A program made the translations under genes and the position numbers. Positions 8,101 through 15,694 of a DNA stretch of 64,000 bases are shown one piece after another. Within the stretch, counting starts at the first letter, position 1. Every line of letters starts with the position of its first letter. The stretch spans positions 124,001 through 188,000 of the forward strand of contig NZ_JNIK01000003.1 in assembly GCF_000701365.1 (NCBI RefSeq). The letters run 5' to 3'. Under the pieces are notes generated by a model that saw only the letters and a program-made list of their open reading frames with translations, was not told the origin of the DNA and did not search any database. This DNA is from Blastococcus sp. URHD0036. GTDB taxonomy: Bacteria; Actinomycetota; Actinomycetes; Mycobacteriales; Geodermatophilaceae.

Positions 8101-8515
8101 CGCCTCCTCGATCCGCGCCAACCTCGCGCTCGCCGCGCCGCGCGGGGAGCTGACCGGCTCGGCCGGCGAGGCCCGGATGCGCGCCGCCCTGACCGCGGCG
8201 GGCCTCGGCGGGCTCCTGGCGACGCTCCCCGACGGGCTCGACACCCCGGTCGGCGCCGGCGGGACGGCGCTGTCCGGCGGGGAACGGCGGCGGCTGGCCG
8301 CGGCCCGGGCGCTGCTGGCCGAGCGGGACGTGGTCCTGCTGGACGAGCCGACCGCACACCTCGACCCGCCGACCGCTGCCGCGCTGGTCGCCGACCTGCG
8401 GACCGCGCTGGCCGGCCAGGTCGTGGTGTGCGTGACCCACGACGACGCGGTGACCGGGCCGGACGACCGGGTGGTCCACCTCGGGGAGCCGGCGCTCGTC
8501 CGGCCCCGGCTCTAG
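5126..8515 (+). CDS. cydDC: Fused thiol-reductant ABC exporter CydDC
   Basis: 1129 residues containing two complete half-transporters, needed for cytochrome bd assembly (glutathione/cysteine export in the E. coli system). The CydD half has Walker A PSGSGKST near residue 380, signature LSPGELQR near 470 and Walker B LLLLDEP near 493. The CydC half has Walker A near 940, signature LSGGERRR near 1048 and Walker B near 1068. I chose GTG 5126, which overlaps the cydB stop and has GAGGTG 6 nt upstream. The first residues (RSVSRAK) are then encoded by the palindromic repeat at 5131-5154. A second, 69-bp inverted repeat forms the linker between halves (about residues 558-580). The fused form is usual in actinobacteria. 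Confidence 0.93.
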   Translation: MRSVSRAKGSSRGPLAALDGVPGVRGTLVRSALAALAQTAGFVLLATGLAHAVARAAGFADGGVLPPLVLAAAGAALRAGAGAVGELLAARDARRAEQELRARLLTRLAGSPAAVEAAGGAGPAAVLATTRLADLAPGLTTYLPALAQTLVVPPALLAVLAATDLLSAALVAVTLPLVPLFMVLVGLTTRDGTTASARALDRIAAHVAELVRGLPVLVGLGRAADQVTALAELGEAARRRTLATLRLAFLSSLVLELIATLSVALVAVTAGIRLVDGSLPLTVALTALLLAPEAFAPLRALGSAHHATEAATLAAAEARAVLAADDGESVPAPAGPDDDPRGADVAVRGLTVRFPGRGVPALPPADLDVRPGELVALRGPSGSGKSTLLAALAGVLPPSADVAGTVAGVPADAVAWVPQHPRTTAATVADELRRHAGAEPGIDEVVAEAHVIEALARVDATPLAGRACETLSPGELQRVALARALVRVRRGARLLLLDEPTAHLDAAATERVAAVLAALRGTVTVVLVTHDPVLAALADRTVELSSPAGAPAAAPAVPSTRSAQSSASAPHDDESADLVEETGRDQSGGWPRTALLRAVLAGTASAGAGVALTAVSGYLIVRAAGMPPILTLMVAIVGVRLFGIGRAVLRWLERMTAHDAALRQAADLRVRIWRALAAQGIAAERTPGTALARVVGDVGLVQDLTVRVLPPALVAGTVTAGTVAALALLSPPAAVVVAAVVGMTVVGVLLAHRRVDAGAAREEGDLRVAALREATTVLVGAPDLRAHGLAARTAADLGALDLRRGRVSATAARAAALGTALVGLGTGGAAVAAAAVAAAQGVAGPALAVLALAPLALAEPLSGLVGALQRRGALADAHRRLDAVLTAPVPTDPADPAPAPARPRDLVVDELRAAWPGGPDVLRDLDARAGTDGWLVVRGPSGSGKSTLLAVLMAALRPRSGRYALGGADTAGLAGDDVRSSMAWLPQEAHVFASSIRANLALAAPRGELTGSAGEARMRAALTAAGLGGLLATLPDGLDTPVGAGGTALSGGERRRLAAARALLAERDVVLLDEPTAHLDPPTAAALVADLRTALAGQVVVCVTHDDAVTGPDDRVVHLGEPALVRPRL
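5131..5154. repeat. Third copy of the TTTCGCGCGCGAAA palindromic element
   Basis: The 14-mer TTTCGCGCGCGAAA at 5136-5149 is flanked by GAGC (5131-5134) and GCTC (5151-5154). As at position 54 it follows a stop codon directly, here that of cydB. It falls inside the predicted 5' end of cydDC and encodes most of the first ten residues. Confidence 0.75.
6798..6866. repeat. 69-bp inverted repeat inside the cydDC inter-domain linker
   Basis: Arms 6798-6823 and 6841-6866 are 26 nt long with two mismatches and a 17-nt loop. Both contain GAGATCTGCAC or its complement. The element lies exactly between the CydD nucleotide-binding domain and the CydC membrane domain, and the frame stays open through it. 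It would form a very stable mRNA hairpin. Confidence 0.85.
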
Positions 8516-8784
8516 GCGGCGGTGGCCCCCGGCCGGGCGCGGACGACCTCGAAGCCCGGGGCCTCCGGGAGTGCGGGGTCCACGACCACCGGCACGCCCG
8601 GCCAGGCGCCGATGAGGTGCCGGTCGGCCACCGTCGGCCGGATCCCCGGCGGCAGCTGGGCGACCATCCGCGCGTAGAGCTCGGGCCGGATGCGGATCTC
8701 CCGGGGGGCCGCGGCGCCGGTGGTGTACGCGACGGCGACCAGGTCACCGGCGATGTCGGGACCGAACCAGTGGACGCTGCTCAT
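8512..8784 (-). CDS. Hypothetical protein, 90 residues
   Basis: Starts at ATG 8784 with GGGAGG 5 nt upstream; first residues MSSVHWFGPD. It is soluble by appearance, with no membrane segment or recognised motif, and is rich in Pro, Ala and Val. Its stop (8512-8514) overlaps the cydDC stop on the other strand, so the two genes converge with no space between. An upstream extension of the frame to 8967 has low-complexity composition and was not included. Function unknown. Confidence 0.6.
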   Translation of the reverse strand: MSSVHWFGPDIAGDLVAVAYTTGAAAPREIRIRPELYARMVAQLPPGIRPTVADRHLIGAWPGVPVVVDPALPEAPGFEVVRARPGATAA

Positions 8785-8920
8785 GGCGACCTCCCGCGGT
8801 GCTCCTGCCGCACTCTGGTCAACGCCGGGAGGAGCCTCGATGTGCCGTACCCCTGCAGGACGAGACTGGCACCCGGGTACGACGATTTCCCCACCCCGTG
8901 CGGAGGATCGCGGCCCCGGC

Positions 8921-9787
8921 CTAGGCCCGCGCGGGAGCCAGGACGAACGCGGCCGAGGTGACCGCACGGTCGCCGTTGCCCTCGTCGTGCAGGGTGAGCT
9001 GGACGCCGATGCGGTCGCTGCCGTCGCCGCCGCGCGACGTCGTGCCGTCCACCCGGAACGGGCCCACCTTGCCGCGGGCCAGGTGCATGACCGTCTTGCT
9101 CCAGACCTGCAGCCGGTCGGTGCCGGCGGCCTGTGCCGCGAGGTCCACGGCGGCCGCCTCGAGGATCACGTGCTGGGGGCCGATGTGCAGGGCCGCGTCG
9201 GGTGAGGCCAGTTCGACGGTGAGCTCGCCGAGGACCCAGTGCCCGTCGGCGCGGCGGCTGCCGCCGAAGACCTGCCACAGCGGCGGCAGGTCGGGCGAGT
9301 CCTCGATGTGGTCGACCGGGTCGTCGTCGAAGCGGCCCAGCCCGGCCGGCACGTCGCCGATCGAGGCGCCCTGCGACTCGATGAGCGCGATCACCCGGTC
9401 GCGGTCGTCGGCGTCCACGATCTTGGTCCGCGAGTACCCCATGCGGCGGCCCTCGTGCAGGCTCACCGAGTCGACGACGAGCACCCGCCGCACGTCGCGG
9501 GCGTCGTCGAGGACCTGCATCGAGTGGATGACCGGGTTCGGCACCGCCTCCAGGTCGCTGCGGGCGATCCCGCCCGGCGCGCAGATCGACAGCGGCGCGG
9601 TCGCGATCCCGCCCGCGGCGTTGCGCATGTCGGACCGGACGGCGACCGACGGGTCGGCGATGTTCGTGTTCATCGACGCGAACTGGGCGCCGATGTAGCG
9701 GTAGCTGAGCAGCCCGCCCCACCGCCGGCGCAGCTCGTCCCAGTACTCCTCGGCCGGCACCTCGCGGATGTCACGCATGCCGGACAT
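8921..9787 (-). CDS. Double-hotdog acyl-CoA thioesterase-like protein
   Basis: 288 residues with two hotdog-like halves. The first (about 20-120) holds GGIATAPLSICAPGGI, similar to the PaaI-type active-site segment. The second (about 170-285) holds WSKTVMHLARGKVGPF, typical of acyl-CoA thioesterase or polyketide-type hotdog folds. This suggests hydrolysis of an acyl-CoA, substrate unknown. The start is ATG 9787, with ATG 9778 three codons inside as an alternative. The stop is 137 bp from the next gene, and that gap contains nothing recognisable. The fold is fairly likely, the activity inferred. Confidence 0.65.
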   Translation of the reverse strand: MSGMRDIREVPAEEYWDELRRRWGGLLSYRYIGAQFASMNTNIADPSVAVRSDMRNAAGGIATAPLSICAPGGIARSDLEAVPNPVIHSMQVLDDARDVRRVLVVDSVSLHEGRRMGYSRTKIVDADDRDRVIALIESQGASIGDVPAGLGRFDDDPVDHIEDSPDLPPLWQVFGGSRRADGHWVLGELTVELASPDAALHIGPQHVILEAAAVDLAAQAAGTDRLQVWSKTVMHLARGKVGPFRVDGTTSRGGDGSDRIGVQLTLHDEGNGDRAVTSAAFVLAPARA

Positions 9788-9823
9788 CTCTAGGGCATGG
9801 CGCGGGCCGCGTCCAGAGCGGCG

Positions 9824-10465
9824 TCAGGGAGCGGCGGGGACGTCGACCGGGATCTCCGGCCCCAGGGTCGCGCCCTGCAGCAGCGGCAGGTCGTCGCCGG
9901 ACCAGAAGCTGCCCGGGTCGTACCAGTTGCGCGGGCGGTCGGCCGGCAGGAGCCCCATGGCGGTGTAGGTCGAGGCCACCAGCTCGGCGCAGAAGACCGT
10001 CTCGGCCGCCGTGCCGCGGCGCACCCGGCCGTTGAGCCAGCCGGTGACCAGGCCGCGGGTCGTGGGGAACGGCCGGCCGTCGAAGCGGGCGACCGTGCGC
10101 AGGACGGCGTCCTCCATCTCCGCGGTCACCCCGCCGTCGTCGGCCGGGCCGACGAGCTGGCGCAGCCACGCCGACTGGCCGTAGCGCTGCCGCCAGGTGC
10201 GGACGGCGTCGGCGAGGTCGTGCAACTGGACGCCGCGCTGGTGCTGCCCGGTCCACACGTCCGGCAGCGACCGGCCGAGCTCGGCGTGCCACAGCAGCGG
10301 CGGCAGGTCCTCGAGCACCACCGCCATGCCCACGTGGTTGACCGGCGCGTTGGTGACGGCGCGGATCGCACGGTCGGCGATCGAGGCACCGCGGAAGACC
10401 CACACGTCGCCGGTGCGGGTCAGCTCGACGGCCTCGGCGAACGGCAGCGCGCGGGGCGAGGTCAC
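9824..10465 (-). CDS. Permuted papain-like (YiiX/NlpC-P60 type) hydrolase
   Basis: 213 residues. GDVWVFRG near residue 18-25, followed by NHVGMAVV, gives a catalytic His. VFCAELVASTYTAMGLL near 160-176 gives a catalytic Cys, and NWYDPGSFW comes shortly after. The order His then Cys is the circularly permuted form of the NlpC/P60 and papain fold, whose members act as peptidases, amidases or acyltransferases on lipids or peptides. No signal peptide is visible, so it is likely cytoplasmic. Start GTG 10465. It is divergent from the next small gene with only 19 bp between starts, so the promoters must overlap. Family likely, substrate unknown. Confidence 0.7.
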   Translation of the reverse strand: MTSPRALPFAEAVELTRTGDVWVFRGASIADRAIRAVTNAPVNHVGMAVVLEDLPPLLWHAELGRSLPDVWTGQHQRGVQLHDLADAVRTWRQRYGQSAWLRQLVGPADDGGVTAEMEDAVLRTVARFDGRPFPTTRGLVTGWLNGRVRRGTAAETVFCAELVASTYTAMGLLPADRPRNWYDPGSFWSGDDLPLLQGATLGPEIPVDVPAAP

Positions 10466-10484
10466 GCGGCTACGTTAGGCGACC

Positions 10485-10745
10485 GTGGCCCCTGCGAAGC
10501 GGAACCGGAAACCCGTCTGGAAGCTCCTCGGACTCGCCGGCCTGGCCGGAGTCGCGGCGACCGGGGCGGTCCTGGCCCGCAACGAGCGCCAGCGCCGGGC
10601 CTACACGCCCGACGACGTCCGTAACCGGCTGCACGAGCGGCACGCCACCCTGGCCGCCGACCCGGAGCCCGCCGACCCGCCGCTCGCGTCGCCGTCCCGC
10701 CCGGGTGCCGTCGGCCGCCTGCGGCAGCTCCTGCGCCGACGCTGA
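10485..10745 (+). CDS. Small membrane-anchored hypothetical protein, 86 residues
   Basis: Starts at GTG 10485. A basic N-terminus (AKRNRKPVWK) is followed by one hydrophobic helix (LLGLAGLAGVAATGAVLA, about residues 14-31). A charged tail with an Arg-rich C-terminus (LRQLLRRR) follows. Topology would be a single-pass membrane protein with a cytoplasmic tail. The last bases are also the left edge of the tandem duplication that follows. Function unknown. Confidence 0.65.
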   Translation: MAPAKRNRKPVWKLLGLAGLAGVAATGAVLARNERQRRAYTPDDVRNRLHERHATLAADPEPADPPLASPSRPGAVGRLRQLLRRR

Positions 10746-10870
10746 CCGCCCGCCCACGGGCACGGACGCTCGGCCACCGCCACACCGGCGGGAGTCCTCC
10801 GGCGCTTCCCGGCCCCCACGGCGAGGTCGACGCTGACGCGCGCCACGGGGGACGTCCCCAGGAGGCAGTC
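10741..10870. repeat. Direct repeat, copy 1 (leader of the first NTF2-like gene)
   Basis: 130 bp that match 11379-11508 base for base with only about six differences and no gap. Each copy ends immediately before an ATGTCCGAGCACCCC start. It presumably carries the promoter and ribosome site (AGGAGG-like) of each gene. Confidence 0.9.
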
Positions 10871-11263
10871 ATGTCCGAGCACCCCAACGTCGCACGGCTC
10901 CGCGGTGGCTACGAGGCCTTCGGCAAGGGCGACTTCGCCGCCCTCGACGACCTCTTCGCCGAGGACATCCGGTGGACGATCCCGGGCCGGAGCCAGCTGT
11001 CGGGCACGTTCGAGGGCCGCCAGGCCGTCTACAACATGTTCGGCCGGCTCTTCGAGGTCACGGAGGGCAGCTTCCGCGTCGAGCCGCGGAAGATCTTCGC
11101 CGACGACACGGACGCGGTGGTGGTCGCGACGTCCACCGCGCACCGCGGGCAGACCTCGCTGGAGGTCCTCGTCGCCCACGTCTGCCGGCTGCGGGACGGC
11201 CGGATCGTGGAGTTCCAGGAGGCGTCCACCGACCAGCAGGCGATGGACGACCTCATCGGCTGA
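10871..11263 (+). CDS. NTF2/SnoaL-like protein, copy 1
   Basis: 130 residues of the nuclear-transport-factor-2/SnoaL fold: an N-terminal helix (YEAFGKGDFAALDDLFAEDIRW), then the cone-shaped beta sheet with GTFEGRQAVYNMFG, ending VEFQEASTDQQAMDDL. Such proteins are small isomerases, hydrolases or binding proteins, and nothing here fixes the activity. The ribosome site is AGGAGG at about 10860. It is the first of two tandem copies of identical length. The protein pair is only about half identical although the DNA on both sides is almost identical between copies. Confidence 0.85.
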   Translation: MSEHPNVARLRGGYEAFGKGDFAALDDLFAEDIRWTIPGRSQLSGTFEGRQAVYNMFGRLFEVTEGSFRVEPRKIFADDTDAVVVATSTAHRGQTSLEVLVAHVCRLRDGRIVEFQEASTDQQAMDDLIG

Positions 11264-11269
11264 GGGCCG

Positions 11270-11376
11270 TCACCCGGCACCGGCCGGGAGCGCCGGCCCC
11301 TCGTCCTCGAGCACCACCCCCGAGGCGCCCAGTTCCCGGGCGGCGCCGAGCAGCCCGACCAGCGTGGCGGCGGCCG
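11270..11376 (-). pseudogene. Remnant of the 3' end of eutC
   Basis: 11281-11375 matches the last part of eutC (11915-12009) with about five differences in 95 bp. In the minus frame it still reads ATLVGLLGAARELGASG and a stop, the EutC C-terminus, but lacks any start or the remaining 85% of the gene. It is the leftover right edge of the first duplication unit. Confidence 0.88.
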
Positions 11377-11378
11377 CC

Positions 11379-11508
11379 GCTGACCGCCCGCCCGCGGGCA
11401 CGGACGCTCGGCCACCGCCACACCGGCGGGAGTCCTCCGGCGCTTCCCGGCCACCACCGCGAGGTCGACGCTGACGCGCGCCACGGGGGACGTCCCGAGG
11501 AGGCACCC
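11379..11508. repeat. Direct repeat, copy 2 (leader of the second NTF2-like gene)
   Basis: Near-identical to 10741-10870. It joins the eutC remnant through the short run GCGGCCGCCGCTGACCGCC, which marks the junction of the tandem duplication. Confidence 0.9.
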
Positions 11509-11901
11509 ATGTCCGAGCACCCCAACCTCCAGCGCATGCGCATGGCGTACGAGGCCTTCGACAAGGGTGATCTCGCCGCGCTGGACGACTTCTGGCAGCC
11601 CGACGTCCGCTGGCACGAGCCGGGTGACAACGAGCTGTCCGGCACCTACGAGGGGCGTGATGCCGTCCTGGGCCTGTTCGCCCGCACGATGGAGCTCACC
11701 GAGGGGAGCTTTAGCGTGGAACTCCTGCAGGCCTGCGCCGACGACGAGCACGGACTCGCGCTCGTCCGGCTGACCGGCCATCGCGGGGACCGCCACTTGT
11801 CAACGCTCAGCGCCCACATCGTGCGCTACTCCGATGGAAAGGTCGCGGAGTTCTGGGAGGCGCCGACTGACCAGGCGGCCGGGGACGCGTTCTTCGGCTG
11901 A
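11509..11901 (+). CDS. NTF2/SnoaL-like protein, copy 2
   Basis: 130 residues, same length and fold as the copy at 10871 (starts MSEHPN, then YEAFDKGDLAALDDF, GTYEGRDAVLGLF, ends VAEFWEAPTDQAAGDAFFG). It differs at about half of its residues. Several codons are less GC-rich than the neighbourhood (TTTAGC, GATGGAAAG, TTGTCA), hinting that this coding segment has a different recent history from its flanks. The stop TGA 11899-11901 lies 2 bp from the convergent eutC stop. The function cannot be predicted. Confidence 0.85.
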   Translation: MSEHPNLQRMRMAYEAFDKGDLAALDDFWQPDVRWHEPGDNELSGTYEGRDAVLGLFARTMELTEGSFSVELLQACADDEHGLALVRLTGHRGDRHLSTLSAHIVRYSDGKVAEFWEAPTDQAAGDAFFG

Positions 11902-11903
11902 GC

Positions 11904-12641
11904 TCAGCCTCCGGCGGCCGGGAGCGCCGGCCCCTCGTCCTTGAGCACCACCCCCGAGGCGCCCAGCTCCCGGGCGGCTCCGAGCAACGCGACCAGCGTG
12001 GCGGCGGCCTCGGCGTACCCGAGCCCGTGCGGGGGCCGCACGTTGGAGATGCAGTTGCGCTCGCTGTCCGCGCGACCCGGCTGCGGATCCCAGGTGAGGT
12101 AGAGGCCCAGGCTGTCGGCGCTGGACAGCCCGGGCCGCTCGCCGATGGCGACGACGACGATCCGGGCGCCGAGGGCCGCGCCGATCGGGTCGCCCAGCGC
12201 CACCCGGGCCTGGGTGGCGAGCACGAGCGGGCCCACCGTCCAGCCGCCGAGCCGGTCCAGCACCGCGGTGACCAGACCCGGGCCGTGGTCGTGCACCGCC
12301 CGGGGGGAGAGCCCGTCGGCGAGGACGATCGCCACGTCGCACTCCCCCGCCGGCAGCTCGGTCCCCTCGGCGAGCCGGCGGCCGAGGTCCGGGCGCTGCA
12401 GGTAGGTGCTGCGGTCGGGCGCAGCCGAGTGCACCTCGAGCAGCTCGTGACCGGGCAGCGCCGCGCGCAGGGCGGCGGGGTCCAGCGGCGTGTGGACGGC
12501 GTCGCGCGCGGCGGCGTGCGCCGCCTTGAACTCCAGCAGCCGGGCGGTGGGCAGCCCGTCCCCCGCGCGCCCCAGTGCCACCCGCGCCCGGGTCGCCGAC
12601 CGCAGCACCGCCCACGGGTCGCCGCCGGGGACGACGCTCAT
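11904..12641 (-). CDS. eutC: Ethanolamine ammonia-lyase, small subunit
   Basis: 245 residues with EutC features: TPARLLEFKAAHAAARDAVHTPL-type N-terminal part, DVAIVLADGLS, ARIVVVAIGERPGLSS, and SERNCISNVRPPHGL near the C-terminus. With EutB it forms the adenosylcobalamin enzyme that converts ethanolamine to acetaldehyde and ammonia. The start ATG overlaps the eutB stop (ATGA), so the two subunits are made in step. No EutA reactivase or microcompartment gene is in the window, so this is the simple nitrogen/carbon scavenging type. Confidence 0.95.
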   Translation of the reverse strand: MSVVPGGDPWAVLRSATRARVALGRAGDGLPTARLLEFKAAHAAARDAVHTPLDPAALRAALPGHELLEVHSAAPDRSTYLQRPDLGRRLAEGTELPAGECDVAIVLADGLSPRAVHDHGPGLVTAVLDRLGGWTVGPLVLATQARVALGDPIGAALGARIVVVAIGERPGLSSADSLGLYLTWDPQPGRADSERNCISNVRPPHGLGYAEAAATLVALLGAARELGASGVVLKDEGPALPAAGG

Positions 12642-14062
12642 CGGGGCGCCCCCACCGCGGCCGCCAGGAGTGCCTTCGCCTGCGGTGCGTCCGGCGTCAG
12701 CTCGCGGACCCGGCCGGCGTCGTCCACCAGGTCCATCCGCTGCAGCCACGCCTCGAACTCCGGCGCCGGTCGCAGGTCCAGCACCTGCCGGGCGGTGAGC
12801 ACGTCCTGGAACGACAGCGACTGGTAGTGCAGCATCACGTCGTCCGAGCCCGGGACGGCGATCACGAACGAACAGCCCGCGGCCCCGAGCAGCAGGGTGA
12901 GGGTGTCGGTGTCGTCGCCGTCGACGTCGGTGTGGTTCGTGTAGCAGACGTCGACGCCCATGGGCAGGCCGAGCAGCTTGCCGCAGAAGTGGTCCTCCAG
13001 GCCGGCGCGGATCACCTGCTTGCCGTCGTAGAGGTACTCCGGGCCGATGAAGCCCACCACGGTGTTGACCAGCAGCGGGTCGAACGCCCGGGCCACCCCG
13101 TACGCCCGGCACTCCAGCGTCTGCTGGTCGACCGGCGCGCCGCCGATCCCGCGGTGGGCGTCGGCCGACAGCGCCGAGCCCTGCCCGGTCTCGAAGTAGG
13201 TGACGTTGCTCCCCACCGTCCCCCGGCCCAGCTCGAGCGCTCCCGCACGGGCCTCGCGCAGCTGGTCCAGGGTGACGCCGAAGCCCTCGTTGCCGCCCTG
13301 GGTGCCGGCCACCGACTGGAACACCAGGTCGACCGGCGCCCCGGCGTCCAGCGCGCGCAGGGTCGTGGTCACGTGCGCGAGGACGCACGACTGCGTGGGG
13401 ATCTCGTACCGGGCGATGACCGCGTCGACCAGTTCGAGCAGGGCGACGGTCTGCGCCGGCGAGTCGGTCGCCGGGTTGATCCCGATGACCGCGTCGCCGC
13501 AGCCGTGCAGCAGCCCGTCGAGGATCGAGGCGGTCACCCCGACGGCGTCGTCCGTGGGGTGGTTGGGCTGCAGCCGGGAGGCCAGCCGGCCCGGCAGGCC
13601 CAGCGTGGAGCGCAGGCCCGTGACCACCCGGGTCCGCCGGCCGACGGCGACCAGGTCGGCGTTGCGCATGAGCTTGGAGACGGCGGCCACCATCTCGGGG
13701 GTGAGCCCGCGGGCCAGGCCGGAGATCGCGGCCTCGTCGCCCTCCGCGGCGCGGACCAGCAGCCACTCGCGGAACGCCCCGACCGTCAGCGCGGCGACCG
13801 GGGCGAAGGCGGCCGGGTCGTGGGTGTCGAGGACCAGCCGGGTGACGTCGTCCTCGTCGTAGCCGACGACCTGCTCGTCGAGGAACGTCGCCAGCGGGAG
13901 GTCGGCCAGCACCGTCTGCGCGGCCACCCGCTCGGCCTCCGACTCCGCCGCGCACCCGGCGAGCACGTCACCGGAGCGCGCGGGCGTGGCCTTCGCCATG
14001 AGCTCGACCAGGGACGGGAACTCGTACGTGTGCCCGGCCAGGGTCGCCCGGCGGGCGGTCAC
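12638..14062 (-). CDS. eutB: Ethanolamine ammonia-lyase, large subunit
   Basis: 474 residues, normal EutB length. The segments GDAVIGINPATDSP, VFQSVAGTQGGNEGFGV, TVGSNVTYFETGQGSALSA and MGVDVCYTNHTDVDGDD are the conserved catalytic and substrate-binding blocks of the TIM-barrel subunit. It starts at GTG 14062, overlapping the TGA of the permease by 4 nt (GTGA), and its own stop overlaps eutC. This makes an uninterrupted three-gene coupled operon: permease, eutB, eutC. Confidence 0.96.
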   Translation of the reverse strand: MTARRATLAGHTYEFPSLVELMAKATPARSGDVLAGCAAESEAERVAAQTVLADLPLATFLDEQVVGYDEDDVTRLVLDTHDPAAFAPVAALTVGAFREWLLVRAAEGDEAAISGLARGLTPEMVAAVSKLMRNADLVAVGRRTRVVTGLRSTLGLPGRLASRLQPNHPTDDAVGVTASILDGLLHGCGDAVIGINPATDSPAQTVALLELVDAVIARYEIPTQSCVLAHVTTTLRALDAGAPVDLVFQSVAGTQGGNEGFGVTLDQLREARAGALELGRGTVGSNVTYFETGQGSALSADAHRGIGGAPVDQQTLECRAYGVARAFDPLLVNTVVGFIGPEYLYDGKQVIRAGLEDHFCGKLLGLPMGVDVCYTNHTDVDGDDTDTLTLLLGAAGCSFVIAVPGSDDVMLHYQSLSFQDVLTARQVLDLRPAPEFEAWLQRMDLVDDAGRVRELTPDAPQAKALLAAAVGAPR

Positions 14063-15498
14063 CGCAGGTCCTCCTCGGCTGCTGCCAGCGCCGCGAACTC
14101 CTCCTCCGGTGCCGCGGCGACGAGGTGGTGGCGGCTGTAGAGCGCGAAGTAGGCGAGGAACAGCGCGTACGCCCCCAGCGTCAGGACGGCGGCCAGCGGG
14201 TCGACGAGGAAGGTCGCGACCACGGCCAGAGCGGCCAGCACGAGCGCCACCGTCGTCGTCGCCGTCCCGCCCGGGGTGCGGTAGGGCCGGTCGAGGCCGG
14301 GCTCCCGACGGCGCAGCACGATGTGGCTGACCATCATGAGGACATAGGACACGGTCGCGCCGAAGACCGCCATGTTGAGCAGCACCGCCCCCTGCCCGGT
14401 GAGGGTGAGCAGGAAGCCGATCGCGCCGGGCACGACCAGGGCGAGCACCGGCGCCTTGCGGGCGTTGGTCACCGACAGCGCCCGCGGCAGGTAGCCGGCC
14501 CGCGAGAGGGCGAAGGTCTGCCGGCTGTAGGCGTAGACGATGGAGAAGAAGCTCGCGACCAGGCCGACGAGCCCCATGTAGTTGACGACGGTCCGCAGGC
14601 CCCCCTCCTGCAGGGCGTCCACCGGCGGGTTCGCGCTCTCCGAGATCACCTGCGCACCGCCGGCGCCGGTCGTGACCACCAGCATCAGGATCGCCAGCAC
14701 ACCCAGCACGCCCATCGCCGCCACGATGCCGCGCGGCATCGACCGGGCCGGGTCCTTGGCCTCCTCGGCGGCCAGCGGCACGCACTCGACGGCGAGGAAG
14801 AACCAGATCGCGAAGGGGAAGGCCGCCCAGATGCCGAGCACCCCGAACGGCAGGAACTCCGACGCCCCGGCGGCGTCGGTGGGCGCGATGTCGGTGAGGT
14901 TGGCGCCGTCGACGTCCCCCACGGCACCGACGAGGAACAGCACCAGGCCGACGACGGCGACCGCCGCGATCGCCAGCATCACCTTGAGCGCCTCCCCCAC
15001 GCCCATCAGGTGGATGCCGATGAAGAGGGCGTAGACCGCGAGGTACACCCACCAGCCGTCGGTGATCCCGAACAGTCCGAGGGACTCCACGTAGCCGCCG
15101 ATGAAGGTGGCGATCGCCGCGGGGGCGATCGCGTACTCGATGAGGACGGCGACACCGGCGGCGTACCCGCCCCAGGGACCCAGGGCGCGGCGGGCGAAGG
15201 TGTAGCCCCCGCCGGCGGTGGGCAACGCGGCGCCCAGCTCGGCGAGCCCGAGCACCATCGCCGTGTACATCACCCCCATCAGCACCGTGGCGATGAGCAG
15301 TCCGCCGAAGCCGCCCTCGGCCAGCCCGAAGTTCCAGCCCGCGTAGTCGCCGGAGATCACCGCGGCGACGCCCAACCCGGCCAGCAGCACCCAGCCGGCG
15401 GTCCCCGACCGCAGCTGCCGCGCGGCGAGGTAGCCGGGATCGACCGCCCCGCCGCCCGTGGCGGGCGGGGTGGTGCGGGCGTGCGGTTCCGCGGTCAT
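14059..15498 (-). CDS. eat: Ethanolamine permease (APC superfamily)
   Basis: 479 residues with about 12 hydrophobic helices. The N-terminal GVAAVISGDYAGWNFGLAEGG and GLAELGAALPTAGGGYTFARRALGP are characteristic of the Eat group of APC transporters, as is FFLAVECVPLAAEEAKDPARSMPRG. It imports ethanolamine for the lyase encoded next. Start ATG 15498 has GGAGG 8 nt upstream. First gene of the coupled operon and divergent from a GAF-ANTAR gene. Confidence 0.9.
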   Translation of the reverse strand: MTAEPHARTTPPATGGGAVDPGYLAARQLRSGTAGWVLLAGLGVAAVISGDYAGWNFGLAEGGFGGLLIATVLMGVMYTAMVLGLAELGAALPTAGGGYTFARRALGPWGGYAAGVAVLIEYAIAPAAIATFIGGYVESLGLFGITDGWWVYLAVYALFIGIHLMGVGEALKVMLAIAAVAVVGLVLFLVGAVGDVDGANLTDIAPTDAAGASEFLPFGVLGIWAAFPFAIWFFLAVECVPLAAEEAKDPARSMPRGIVAAMGVLGVLAILMLVVTTGAGGAQVISESANPPVDALQEGGLRTVVNYMGLVGLVASFFSIVYAYSRQTFALSRAGYLPRALSVTNARKAPVLALVVPGAIGFLLTLTGQGAVLLNMAVFGATVSYVLMMVSHIVLRRREPGLDRPYRTPGGTATTTVALVLAALAVVATFLVDPLAAVLTLGAYALFLAYFALYSRHHLVAAAPEEEFAALAAAEEDLR

Positions 15499-15694
15499 GG
15501 CGGCCTCCGGGATCGGGCCCCCGGGCCCGGGAGGAGCCAGCGTGTCGCCGGCCGGGAAGGGGGTCAACGGGCGGCGACGGAACGGAACACGCTGTTCACA
15601 CCCGCAGCCCCGGCGTCGCGAGAACGTCGTAAACTCCCCGGCGGTCCAAGGGTGGGCCGCCTCAGCACCGTTCCGATCAGGAGCAGTACGACCC

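Noticed and set aside
8785-8967. N-terminal extension of the 90-residue hypothetical protein
   Set aside because: The extension is Arg/Pro/Gly low-complexity and a good ribosome site precedes the internal ATG at 8784.
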